Below are positions 15,254 to 23,257 of a DNA stretch of 36,167 bases, piece by piece. Source of the DNA: Muribaculaceae bacterium (GTDB taxonomy: Bacteria; Bacteroidota; Bacteroidia; Bacteroidales; Muribaculaceae); assembly GCA_009775195.1 (NCBI GenBank), contig VSPF01000005.1, forward strand, positions 1 through 36,167, in the 5' to 3' direction. A program made the position numbers and the translations under genes. The notes under the pieces are model-generated. The model worked only from the letters and a program-made list of their open reading frames with translations, ran no database searches and was not told the origin of the DNA. The stretch's first letter is position 1. Each line of letters starts with the position of its first letter.

Positions 15254-18200
15254 ATGAAAAAGCTATTTCTGTTACTCGTGATGATTCTTGGTATCGCCGT
15301 CGGGGCTGTGGCCCAGGCGCACGATATCCATGGTATTGTCATGTCGGGCGAAGACAACGAGCCTGTTGTCGGTGCCTCTGTGAAGGTGACAGGCACTCAG
15401 CTCGCTACCGTGACTGATGTCGACGGTCGGTTTGCAATATCGGGCGTGCCTGCATCTGCAAAAACCCTTACGGTTTCCTATGTCGGTATGACGGGGCAGG
15501 AAGTGCCCATCACCAAGGGTGAAATCAAGATTGTGCTGGGTCTTAGTTCGGAACTGCTCGACGAGGTCGTGGTTACGGCCCTCGGTATCACGCGCAGTGA
15601 GAAGAGCCTCGGTTTCGCGGCGACACAGGTAAGTGCTGCCGAAATCGAACAGGCGCGCACCACCAACGTCATGCAGGCCCTGCAGGGCAAGGTGGCCGGT
15701 CTTACAGTGCAGACCACGGCCTCTGACCCGGGCGCGGCTAACCATGTCGTGATTCGCGGTCTCGGCTCAATCAATGGTTCTAACCAGCCTCTCTATGTGG
15801 TCGACGGCGTGCCTGTCGAGTCGTCGTCGCGCGGCGTGCAGGGTCATGATGTCGCTGCCGGCGGTGTGAGCAACATCGCTCCCGACGACATCGCCTCGCT
15901 CACCGTCCTCAAGGGTGCTGCCGCTACCGCCCTCTACGGCAGCCGCGCAAGCAATGGCGTAATCATCATTACCACAAAGTCGGGTAATAAAAACGGCGGC
16001 AAGAACTATAGCATCACCTATAGCGGCGGCCTCGAGTGGAACCGCCTGAGCCTCCTGCCCGAGATGCAGAACAAGTGGGGCCAGGGCTGGAACGGCGGCC
16101 AGACATTTATCGAAAACGGCTCGTGGGGCCCAGCCCTCGACGGCAGCATACAGGTCTACGGCCCGATTTGGAACAACTCGCAGCGCATACACACCTATGA
16201 CGCAAAGAAGAACAACGTGCGCGACTTCTACGACACCGGCTTCTCGCAGAACCACAACGTATCAATCAGCGGCGTTAGCAAAGACGAGCGTATGACTTTC
16301 TATGCTTCCTACTCATATACCGACAACGACGGTATTATCCCGACCGATGCCGACAGCTACCACCGCAACACGATTGCAGCCCGTGCAAGTTACCAGCCCG
16401 AGAAATGGCTCAAGGTCTCGGCCAATATGAACTTTGCCAACTGGGAGACCCGCACCGTGGCTTCTGACCAGGGCGCATTTGTGATTGACGGCGTGCTCGA
16501 GATGCCGCGCGACATATCGATTGTCGACATGAAGGACTTGTCGAACCCCTTCAACACCCCCGAGGCTTACCTTACGCCTTACGGCATCACAAACCCCTAC
16601 TGGGCACTGGCCAACAACTACAACAAACTGACCGGCAAGCAGACATTCGGCAAGATGCAGCTCGACCTCTTCCCCGTCGACGGCCTCACGCTGACCTACC
16701 GCTTCGGTTTCGATTATTCGGACTATGACCTCAAAATCGGTACGCCCGAAATCGCCCTCGACGACGCCCTTATTAACAACGACTATGGCTATGCGCCGTC
16801 GTCGATGAACCAGGCCGGCAGTGTCTACGCACAGTATCGTCGCCAGCACGAGCTCAACCATGACTTTCTGGCCAACTATAACCGCTCTTTCTTCGACAAA
16901 CGCCTCGACCTTGGCGCTACCGTCGGCATGAACATCAACGAGCGTGCCTACAACTGGCTGCAGGGTCAGACCGACAACCTGGCAATCTACAGCGACTTCT
17001 GGATGCTCAGCAACGGTTCGTCGCGCTCGGTGCTCGGCGAGTCGGCAAGCAAGCGCCGTATGGTCGGTGTATTCGGCGACGTGACCCTTGGCTGGGACGG
17101 CTGGGTTTACCTCGACGTGACCGCCCGTAACGACTGGTCGTCGACACTGCCCAAGGGCAACAATTCGTTCTTCTATCCCGGTGTGACTCTCAGCGGTATT
17201 TTCACCAAGTGGATACCGGCCAACCCCGTGCTGACATTCGGCAAGGTGCGCCTGGCCTACGGTAAGACCGGTAACGATGCCAGCCCCTACTATACTGCCA
17301 CAAACTACCGTCAGGCATATTTCCCCGGATACTATGCCTTGGATATCATATCGTTCCCGATGAACTCTAAGAACGCCTTCATCGCCTCGACGACCGCCGG
17401 TTCGTCGACACTGCGCCCCGAAATGACATCGGAGTTCGAGGTCGGCACAAACCTTAAGTTCTTCAACGGCCGCATCGATATCGATGCCAGCTACTACAAC
17501 CGCGTGACCGACGACCAGATTTTCACACTTCCGGTCGACCCCTCGACAGGTTTCTCGTACCAGGTGACCAATTTCGGCAAGGTTCGCAACCGTGGTGTGG
17601 AACTCATGGTCAACGTGCGCCCCATTGAAACAGCAAACTTCAGTTGGGACTTCGGCTTTAACTTCACCAAGAACTACAATAAGGTAGTATCAATACCCGA
17701 GAGCGTGGAGGGTGGCAAGGTGAATATCTATAGCTTCTCGGCCGGTAACGACGCCGTGTATATGTATGCCGAGCAGGGCGAAGCCATTGGCCAGTATTAC
17801 ACTTACCTGCCCAAATTTGTCACCGACAAGGACAGCCCCTACTATGGTGCACCCATCGTAGATAGCGCTGGCCAGCCAGTGCTGGGTACATCATTGGAGA
17901 AAACCGGTTTCTCGATGAACCACGACTGGACCGGCGGCGTAACCACCGCCATCCGCGTGTTCGACTTAACCCTCAGCGCGGCCTTCGATATCCGCTACGG
18001 CGGCAAGATGTTCTCGCGCACCAAGAACCTGATGCAGTTTACCGGTAACGGCAAGGTGACCGAGCAGAACGAACGCCGGCCCTTCATCATCCCCGGCTCG
18101 GTAGTCGCTAACGGCGACGGCACCTACAGCCCCAACAACACGCCGATTTTTGTTGCCGACGGCAGCTATCAGAAATATTTCAACGACTATGGCTGGGGCC

Positions 18201-18484
18201 AGGGTGGTCTTGCCTACCTTACCGACCGCACATATTGCAAGCTGCGCAATATATCGCTCACCTGGAACCTGCCGCGCAAGTGGCTCAAAGCCGTCTACCT
18301 CAACGAGGTGGTGCTGACAGCATATTGCAACAACGCCTTTATATGGACGAGCAAGGACAACCGCTATGTCGACCCCGAGACAACGACAGTTACCCAGTAT
18401 GGCGACCTCGCCTACGGTTTCGGCGAACTGTATTCAAACCCCTCATGCCGCAGCTTCGGCGTAAACCTCAAAGTTAACTTCTAA
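15254..18484 (+). CDS. SusC-family TonB-dependent outer membrane transporter
   Basis: A 1076-residue outer-membrane importer that forms a pedal-bin complex with its SusD lid and draws energy from TonB. The signal peptide (residues 1-20) is followed by a carboxypeptidase-regulatory-like domain (about 22-100), the TonB box region DEVVVTALGITR (103-114), and the plug domain (about 120-235, with VIRGLGSINGSNQPLYVVDG and LYGSRASNGVIIITTKSG). A 22-strand-type barrel runs to the C-terminus, which ends in phenylalanine (NLKVNF). No anti-sigma-interacting N-terminal STN extension is seen, and no ECF sigma or hybrid two-component gene is adjacent, so the regulator is not local. The four-gene operon order suggests oligopeptide import by analogy. 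Confidence 0.94.
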   Translation: MKKLFLLLVMILGIAVGAVAQAHDIHGIVMSGEDNEPVVGASVKVTGTQLATVTDVDGRFAISGVPASAKTLTVSYVGMTGQEVPITKGEIKIVLGLSSELLDEVVVTALGITRSEKSLGFAATQVSAAEIEQARTTNVMQALQGKVAGLTVQTTASDPGAANHVVIRGLGSINGSNQPLYVVDGVPVESSSRGVQGHDVAAGGVSNIAPDDIASLTVLKGAAATALYGSRASNGVIIITTKSGNKNGGKNYSITYSGGLEWNRLSLLPEMQNKWGQGWNGGQTFIENGSWGPALDGSIQVYGPIWNNSQRIHTYDAKKNNVRDFYDTGFSQNHNVSISGVSKDERMTFYASYSYTDNDGIIPTDADSYHRNTIAARASYQPEKWLKVSANMNFANWETRTVASDQGAFVIDGVLEMPRDISIVDMKDLSNPFNTPEAYLTPYGITNPYWALANNYNKLTGKQTFGKMQLDLFPVDGLTLTYRFGFDYSDYDLKIGTPEIALDDALINNDYGYAPSSMNQAGSVYAQYRRQHELNHDFLANYNRSFFDKRLDLGATVGMNINERAYNWLQGQTDNLAIYSDFWMLSNGSSRSVLGESASKRRMVGVFGDVTLGWDGWVYLDVTARNDWSSTLPKGNNSFFYPGVTLSGIFTKWIPANPVLTFGKVRLAYGKTGNDASPYYTATNYRQAYFPGYYALDIISFPMNSKNAFIASTTAGSSTLRPEMTSEFEVGTNLKFFNGRIDIDASYYNRVTDDQIFTLPVDPSTGFSYQVTNFGKVRNRGVELMVNVRPIETANFSWDFGFNFTKNYNKVVSIPESVEGGKVNIYSFSAGNDAVYMYAEQGEAIGQYYTYLPKFVTDKDSPYYGAPIVDSAGQPVLGTSLEKTGFSMNHDWTGGVTTAIRVFDLTLSAAFDIRYGGKMFSRTKNLMQFTGNGKVTEQNERRPFIIPGSVVANGDGTYSPNNTPIFVADGSYQKYFNDYGWGQGGLAYLTDRTYCKLRNISLTWNLPRKWLKAVYLNEVVLTAYCNNAFIWTSKDNRYVDPETTTVTQYGDLAYGFGELYSNPSCRSFGVNLKVNF

Positions 18485-18498
18485 AAGCAAATCCAGCA

Positions 18499-19989
18499 AT
18501 GAAAAAGATATTGATTTCGGGCCTCGTGGCCATGTCGCTCTCGCTTGCCTCGTGCGGCGACTACCTCGACATAAACGAGAGCCCCAACTCGCCCAGCGCT
18601 GGCGCTATTTCCGAAGACCTCATCTTCCCTGCCACCGAGATGGCTTTCGCCACGTGCTACAGCGATTTCCTGCGCATACCCTCGGGATATTTGGCCCAGC
18701 ATTACGCCCAAATGTTCGGTACGAGCAACTACCTCGACTATAGTCAGTTTACAATGAGTGGCGCACGCTCGAGCCGCATGTTTACCGTCCTGTCGACAGG
18801 TACGCTCCAGAACCTCTCGACCGTGATTGCCAAGTCGAAAGAAAGCGGCAGCAACGGCAACATACTTGCCGCTACCGTGCTCCGTGCCGCAAGCTATCAG
18901 GCACTGATTGACTGCTACGGCGAAATTCCCTACAGTGAAGCCCTCGACCCGTCGAACCTGTCGCCCAAATACGACGAAGGCAAAGACGTGTATGCCGGCA
19001 TAGTGAAGGAACTCGACGATGCCCTGGCAAATTGCGTGGGCACAGAAAGTGTTTGCACCAACTTCCTGATGCCCGGTGCACGTGCCTCGGAGTGGGTTAA
19101 GCTTGCCAACGCCCTCAAACTGCGCATCCTTATGCGCGAGAGCTTTGCCGTAGATGTAAAGGCCCAGCTCGACGCACTCGTTGCCGAGAACAACTTCCCC
19201 ACAGTCGACGTGCAGTGGGAAGGATGCTGGGCAAACGAAAGCGGCCATGCCAACCCCTATTATCAGGAAGAGTTTGCCACATATTTCGGCTCTACCCAGC
19301 AGAACGTTGTGCTCAACCTCGCCCTGCTTGCAGCAATGAACGTTGCCGACGACGGCCGTCTGACAGTGTGGTTCAACCCCAATACCGACAAGAAGGAATA
19401 TACCGGCGGCATCTCGGGCACACAGTACCCCGGCACTGCCAGCCTCAAGGCCGGTTACTGGTGCCGCCCCAATATCAAATACGATACTCCTGTGACCCTG
19501 ATTACCGTTGCCGAGACCGAGTTCTTCCTTGCCGAATACGAGGCCCGCTATGGCAGTGCCGACAAGGCCAAGGCCCACTACGAGGCCGCGATTGAGGCTT
19601 CGTTTGCCCAGGCCGGTGCCACCGGCGTAGAAAAGGTCCTCGAGGCTTATCCCTACGACAACGCCCGCTGGGCCGAGTGCATCGGTATCCAGAAATGGAT
19701 TGCCCTTGCCGGCATCAACAACTTCGAGGCATACTGCGAGATGCGCCGCCTCGGCTATCCTGCCTTCGGCAGCGTGACCGGCGCCCAGCTCTACGACAAA
19801 CTTACCGATGCTTATAATCCCGGTCTGCTCGTTCCAGGCACGCTCTATACGCCGATTGATTTCAATACCAAGGTTGGGGAGAACAAGCTGCTTATGCGCT
19901 GGCCCTACCCCGTGTCGTCGGCAAGTGCCAACTCTAACACTCCCGAATTTAAGGGTGAACAAACCCCGATTTTTTGGGCTGCGAAATAA
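18499..19989 (+). CDS. SusD/RagB-family surface lipoprotein (SusD-like_2 type)
   Basis: A 496-residue lipoprotein that forms the substrate-binding lid over SusC on the cell surface. The signal peptide ends in the lipobox LASC with Cys19, followed by GDYLDINESPNSP, typical for the SusD-like_2 branch (DxNxxPN after the lipid Cys). The helical core includes NILAATVLRAASYQALIDCY and the TPR-like region TLITVAETEFFLAEYEARYG. The C-terminal part has IGIQKWIALAGINNFEAYCE and ends with a mature RWPYP-type segment. The gap to susC is 14 bases, so the two are co-transcribed. This branch includes the oligopeptide-binding SusD of B. thetaiotaomicron BT2263, which fits peptide rather than glycan use; no glycosidase gene is nearby. 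Confidence 0.92.
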   Translation: MKKILISGLVAMSLSLASCGDYLDINESPNSPSAGAISEDLIFPATEMAFATCYSDFLRIPSGYLAQHYAQMFGTSNYLDYSQFTMSGARSSRMFTVLSTGTLQNLSTVIAKSKESGSNGNILAATVLRAASYQALIDCYGEIPYSEALDPSNLSPKYDEGKDVYAGIVKELDDALANCVGTESVCTNFLMPGARASEWVKLANALKLRILMRESFAVDVKAQLDALVAENNFPTVDVQWEGCWANESGHANPYYQEEFATYFGSTQQNVVLNLALLAAMNVADDGRLTVWFNPNTDKKEYTGGISGTQYPGTASLKAGYWCRPNIKYDTPVTLITVAETEFFLAEYEARYGSADKAKAHYEAAIEASFAQAGATGVEKVLEAYPYDNARWAECIGIQKWIALAGINNFEAYCEMRRLGYPAFGSVTGAQLYDKLTDAYNPGLLVPGTLYTPIDFNTKVGENKLLMRWPYPVSSASANSNTPEFKGEQTPIFWAAK

Positions 19990-20007
19990 CACATAACAAG
20001 CAAGGAA

Positions 20008-20703
20008 ATGAAAAAATATATATTGATTTCAGCCATGGCCCTCGGGCTGCTTGCCACTGCCTGCAGCGAGGATACCGAGGGACTTACCGGCGTGACATAT
20101 TATGCCGTCATCGAACTCGACGGGCCGGAATATATGATGGCCCCTGCGGGCACGCCCTTTGTCGACCCGGGCTATTCTGCCACCATGCAGGGCGAGGATA
20201 TCACCTCGCAGGTCAAGGTCACGACCAATATGGACCTCCAGGACCCCAAGCCCGGTTACTACTCGATAGCCTACTCGGCGGTCAACCCCGACGGTTTCTC
20301 GGCTGCCAAACAGCGCTATGTGCTCGTTGCCGATGCCGACGACAAGGCTTCGGGCTACTATACCACAACCGAGGCAACGAACCTCAACGGCAGCAACTTC
20401 TTCGGCGTAAATGCCTGCTCAATACTCGTATATGGCACGGGTAAGGGCACATATATCATCTCTGACCTTCTCGGCGGCTTCTACGCCCAGGTGCGCGGTT
20501 ATGGCGACGCATATGCCCTCAAGGGCGAGGTCGAGATTGCTGCTGACGGTACGATAACGCTGGTCGACAGCTATCTGCAAGGATGGGGTGACTCGGCAAA
20601 CGCCCTCACCGACGGCAAGTTCGATGCTGCAACCGAGACCATGTCGTGGACCTGTGACTATACAGAGTACAACTACCTCTTCAATGTTACCATCACAAAA
20701 TAA
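20008..20703 (+). CDS. DUF5012-like Ig-fold surface lipoprotein
   Basis: A 231-residue lipoprotein with a signal peptide ending LLATAC (lipid Cys19) and an acidic SEDTEG start. The N-terminal half is an Ig-like domain of the DUF5011/DUF5012 type (MMAPAGTPFVDPGYSATMQG, then YYSIAYSAVNPDGFSAAKQR). The C-terminal half is a separate beta domain (YIISDLLGGFYAQVRGYGD). It starts 18 bases after the SusD gene. In B. thetaiotaomicron the equivalent position is held by a small lipoprotein that sits on the SusCD complex; the same accessory role is inferred here. The enzyme role, if any, is unknown. Confidence 0.75.
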   Translation: MKKYILISAMALGLLATACSEDTEGLTGVTYYAVIELDGPEYMMAPAGTPFVDPGYSATMQGEDITSQVKVTTNMDLQDPKPGYYSIAYSAVNPDGFSAAKQRYVLVADADDKASGYYTTTEATNLNGSNFFGVNACSILVYGTGKGTYIISDLLGGFYAQVRGYGDAYALKGEVEIAADGTITLVDSYLQGWGDSANALTDGKFDAATETMSWTCDYTEYNYLFNVTITK

Positions 20704-20709
20704 TTGAAA

Positions 20710-21222
20710 ATGAAGAAATATATCACATACATCCTGGCCCTCCTTCTCGGCATGGCTGCTACATCGTGTAGCAAAGATGAAATACCGATGACCTCTACCG
20801 TCGCCCTCGCAGGCGAGTGGATGGTCGAGGGCTACTTCGGCGACGAGCAGCTCACCGACCCGTTTATGATATTGACATACAATACTAATGACGACGATGG
20901 CACGCGCATGTGGATTATGGACACGTCGCCGGCAAACAATCCGGCGTGGTGGTCTCCCATCACCCAGGTCGAGGTCGACTGCAACGTGTCGACGCTGGCT
21001 TTCGGCTCGACCAAGACCGAGGTCAATATCAACCCCATCGACGAGGCTACACCGCTCTATGTCACTGTGACCGAGGGTAAAATCCTCCCCGGCGGTGCGG
21101 TCAGCCCTTCGGGAATGCCCGTCGACGGTATAGAGTTCAAAATCGAGTATAGCGACGACCCCGGTACTGTATACACCATAAAAGGCTACCGCCGCACAGG
21201 CTTCGTGGCCGATGAGGGATAA
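20710..21222 (+). CDS. Small lipid-binding-type surface lipoprotein
   Basis: A 170-residue lipoprotein, last gene of the SusCD operon. The start is ATG 20710 (an in-frame TTG six bases earlier is less likely). The signal peptide ends AATSC with Cys20. The rest is beta-rich with a GEWMVEGYFGDE opening and an MWIMDTSPANNPAWWSP segment. It resembles the Bacteroidetes lipid-binding/lipocalin-like lipoproteins often encoded after SusD-like_2 genes. Only 6 bases separate it from the preceding gene. The operon then ends at the GC-rich terminator at 21321-21357. Function in the complex is inferred from order only. Confidence 0.72.
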   Translation: MKKYITYILALLLGMAATSCSKDEIPMTSTVALAGEWMVEGYFGDEQLTDPFMILTYNTNDDDGTRMWIMDTSPANNPAWWSPITQVEVDCNVSTLAFGSTKTEVNINPIDEATPLYVTVTEGKILPGGAVSPSGMPVDGIEFKIEYSDDPGTVYTIKGYRRTGFVADEG

Positions 21223-21320
21223 TATATCGAAATGCATTTATTGTTGGTTATTTTTATCAGTCCCCACAAAGGTGCAATCTAAGGCTTGATTCACTTTTAA
21301 TTGATAGATCTTAAGCCTTC

Positions 21321-21357
21321 GGCGGGCATGCCTTGATGGCACGCCCGCCGTGTTTTT
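21321..21357 (+). terminator. Rho-independent terminator of the SusCD operon
   Basis: GGCGGGC (21321-21327) pairs with GCCCGCC (21343-21349), with a further small TGCC/GGCA stem inside, followed by TGTTTTT. The first 23-bp repeat of the ATPase cassette begins two bases later. Confidence 0.9.
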
Positions 21358-21358
21358 A

Positions 21359-21464
21359 GCCAAATTGCGGAATGAAACTCGGCCAAACAACCGAACGAAA
21401 ACGCGCCAAATCACGGAATGAAACTCGGCCAAATTACCGAATGAAAACGCGCCAAATTACCGAA
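21359..21464. repeat. Upstream 23-bp repeat array of the ATPase cassette (4 units plus partial)
   Basis: Four contiguous 23-base units start at 21359, 21382, 21405 and 21428, with a partial fifth at 21451. Two forms alternate: GCCAAAT-N2-CGGAATGAAACTCG (units 1 and 3) and GCCAAA-N2-ACCGAA-Y-GAAAACGC (units 2 and 4). There are no spacers, so this is not a CRISPR array. A unit of 23 is not a multiple of three, so it is not a coding repeat. Every unit starts GCCAAA, and the two forms together make a 46-base dimer. Confidence 0.92.
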
Positions 21465-21481
21465 CTGTCAATTTTTTTGTT

Positions 21482-21489
21482 TATATTTG
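21482..21489 (+). promoter_or_regulatory. -7 promoter box for the DUF4143 ATPase
   Basis: TATATTTG fits TAnnTTTG and lies 22 bases before the ATG. The -33 position would fall at about 21459-21462, inside the last partial repeat unit, so a protein bound to the array could control this promoter. Confidence 0.55.
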
Positions 21490-21511
21490 CAGCAAATTAT
21501 GATATTGAATT

Positions 21512-22795
21512 ATGGAAGATAAAGCAAAATATAGACCTCGAATAGCTGATAATTTGTTGAAACGCAAGTTGAAAGGTAAAGGCGCAGTTTTGATTGAAGG
21601 CGCTAAATGGTGCGGTAAGACCAGAACTGCGGAGCAGATAGCTAAAAGTACTTTATATATGACTGCTCCGGGGATGGCCGACCAAAATATTCGGCTTGCC
21701 CTTATAAATCCTGAGTTGTTGTTGCGTGGCGATAATCCTCGTTTGATTGACGAATGGCAGGTAGCTCCACAGCTTTGGGATGCTGTCAGATTTGAAGCTG
21801 ACCATCGTGGAGCTTTGGGCCTGTTTATTCTTACAGGGTCGAGTGTTCCTGCTGATATGAGCCATGTGATACATACAGGCACTGGCCGTATTGGGTGGTT
21901 GAAGATGAGACCTATGTCATTGTGGGAATCTGGCGAATCTTCGGGTGATGTTTCTCTTAATGCCCTATTTGATGGTGCTCAAAATATTTCGGGTATATCT
22001 CAGCTTGATTTAGAGAAAGTTGCTTTTTTAGCATGTCGAGGCGGTTGGCCTCTGGCTGTTGATATGGATGAGGAAACGGCTCTTGACCAAGCATTCGACT
22101 ATGTAGATGCAGTCACAAAACGCGATATACAAGCGTCAGATGGTGTCGAACGTGACCCCGAAAGGGTACATAGACTTTTGCGTTCGTATGCGCGGCATCA
22201 GGGTTCGCAAGTCTCAAATGCTTGCATTAGAGATGATTTGCAAGAAAATGAAGGTGATGCTCTCGATGTTGATACCATTGCCTCATATATAAAGGCCCTT
22301 AAGCGTATTTTCGTTATCGAAGATGTTGAGGCATGGAATCCAAACTTACGTTCGAAAACGGCAATCAGAACTTCTGATACTCGTTATTTTACCGACCCCT
22401 CGATTGCAACAGCTGCATTAGGCATCGGTCCGCAAGACCTGGTTGCCGACCTCAGAACCTTTGGGTTCGTTTTTGAGGCTTTGTGTGTGAGAGATTTAAG
22501 GGTTTATGCCGAGTCAATCAATGGCAAAGTCTATCATTATAGAGATAAAAATGGTCTTGAGTGTGATGCTGTAGTGCATCTTCGTGATGGTCGTTACGGT
22601 CTTGTGGAAATTAAATTAGGTGGTGAAAAACTGATTGAAGAAGGCGTGGTAACTCTCAAATCGCTTGCCGATAAAATTGATTCAGACAAGATGAAAAGAC
22701 CGTCGTTCCTCATGGTTCTTACAGCTACAGGAAACTATGCATATCAAAGAGAAGACGGTGTGTATGTGGTGCCTATTGGCACTCTCAAAGACTAA
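21512..22795 (+). CDS. AAA_14 ATPase with DUF4143 nuclease-like C-terminal domain
   Basis: A 427-residue protein of a common but uncharacterised family. The N-terminal ATPase has Walker A GAKWCGKT (residues 30-37), Walker B RLIDEWQ (78-83), a sensor strand FILTGSS (105-111) and the family signature GRIGWLKMRPMSLWESGES (125-143). The DUF4143 domain in the C-terminal half has the residue set of a PD-(D/E)xK nuclease: Glu322 in VFEAL, Asp352 in LECDAV, and Glu366-x-Lys368 in VEIKLG. DNA cutting is inference; no activity is known to me. It is bracketed by two arrays of 23-bp repeats and is clearly more AT-rich than the SusCD operon before it, which suggests a separately acquired unit. There is no second gene in the cassette. 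Confidence 0.9.
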   Translation: MEDKAKYRPRIADNLLKRKLKGKGAVLIEGAKWCGKTRTAEQIAKSTLYMTAPGMADQNIRLALINPELLLRGDNPRLIDEWQVAPQLWDAVRFEADHRGALGLFILTGSSVPADMSHVIHTGTGRIGWLKMRPMSLWESGESSGDVSLNALFDGAQNISGISQLDLEKVAFLACRGGWPLAVDMDEETALDQAFDYVDAVTKRDIQASDGVERDPERVHRLLRSYARHQGSQVSNACIRDDLQENEGDALDVDTIASYIKALKRIFVIEDVEAWNPNLRSKTAIRTSDTRYFTDPSIATAALGIGPQDLVADLRTFGFVFEALCVRDLRVYAESINGKVYHYRDKNGLECDAVVHLRDGRYGLVEIKLGGEKLIEEGVVTLKSLADKIDSDKMKRPSFLMVLTATGNYAYQREDGVYVVPIGTLKD

Positions 22796-22811
22796 AAACA
22801 AATGTTATTTA

Positions 22812-22897
22812 GCCAAATCTCGGAACGAAACTCGGCCAAACAACCGAATGAAAACGCGCCAAATCACGGAATTAAACACGGCCAAATTACCGAATGG
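22812..22897. repeat. Downstream 23-bp repeat array of the ATPase cassette (3 units plus partial)
   Basis: Units start at 22812, 22835, 22858 and 22881. They match upstream units 1 to 4 in the same order and orientation. Unit 2 has the same CAACCGAA interior (one change overall), unit 3 shares ATCACGGAAT, and unit 4 shares GCCAAATTACCGAATG before diverging. Both arrays are preceded by TTTAGCC. So the flanks are direct copies of an approximately 90-base block rather than two independent expansions. Confidence 0.92.
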
Positions 22898-22930
22898 TGC
22901 GTTAAGTGCTTTAAAATGAATGGCATTATA

Positions 22931-23179
22931 GGCGTGTGTCAAAAAGGGTAATTTATAAGAGTCCTCGGAGGACGATGACATGGTTCCCCACGATTATTCG
23001 TGGGGCAGTCGTGGAAGCAATACAATAATAATCCTCGGAGAGGATGCAATTGGCTTGGAACATGCCGTTTGCGACCTCTCCGAGGTCTTTTGTCTTAGAG
23101 ACTTTAGTCAGTCCCCGCCAATGATGGCGGGGTTAACCACAAAAGCGTCGTCTCCGACGACTTCTTATTTTGCCACACC
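22931..23179. repeat. Compound palindromic element of five hairpins
   Basis: The element has nested, mirrored modules. The outer ends are GGCGTGTGTCAAAA (22931) and TTTTGCCACACC (to 23179). Inside are GTCCTCGGAGGACGA (22961) facing TCGTCTCCGACGAC (to 23161), then two GGGG hairpins facing each other: CCCCACGA/TCGTGGGG (22986-23005) and CCCCGCC/GGCGGGG (23113-23132). The central hairpin is CCTCGGAGAGG/CCTCTCCGAGG (23033-23085). It fills the gap between two convergent genes. A 78-codon open frame runs through it but simply follows the repeats and was not called. Confidence 0.8.
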
Positions 23180-23257
23180 ATCATTGATACTGGTTAGTAA
23201 CGTGTGTTTTGGTTGAAGAATATGTCTTTAGGAATTGCACGTCCGGTCGTGTGAATC

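Noticed and set aside
18481..19992. 503-codon open frame on the minus strand, exactly opposite the SusD gene
   Set aside because: It has no signal or motif, covers the SusD gene end to end, and is explained by third-position GC bias. The SusD frame has lipobox and family motifs.
21359..22897. CRISPR array reading of the 23-bp repeats
   Set aside because: The units are contiguous with no spacers and no cas genes are present.
22980..23216. 78-codon plus-strand frame in the compound hairpin element
   Set aside because: It simply translates the palindromic modules, and the element also has a relative elsewhere in which the frame is not kept.
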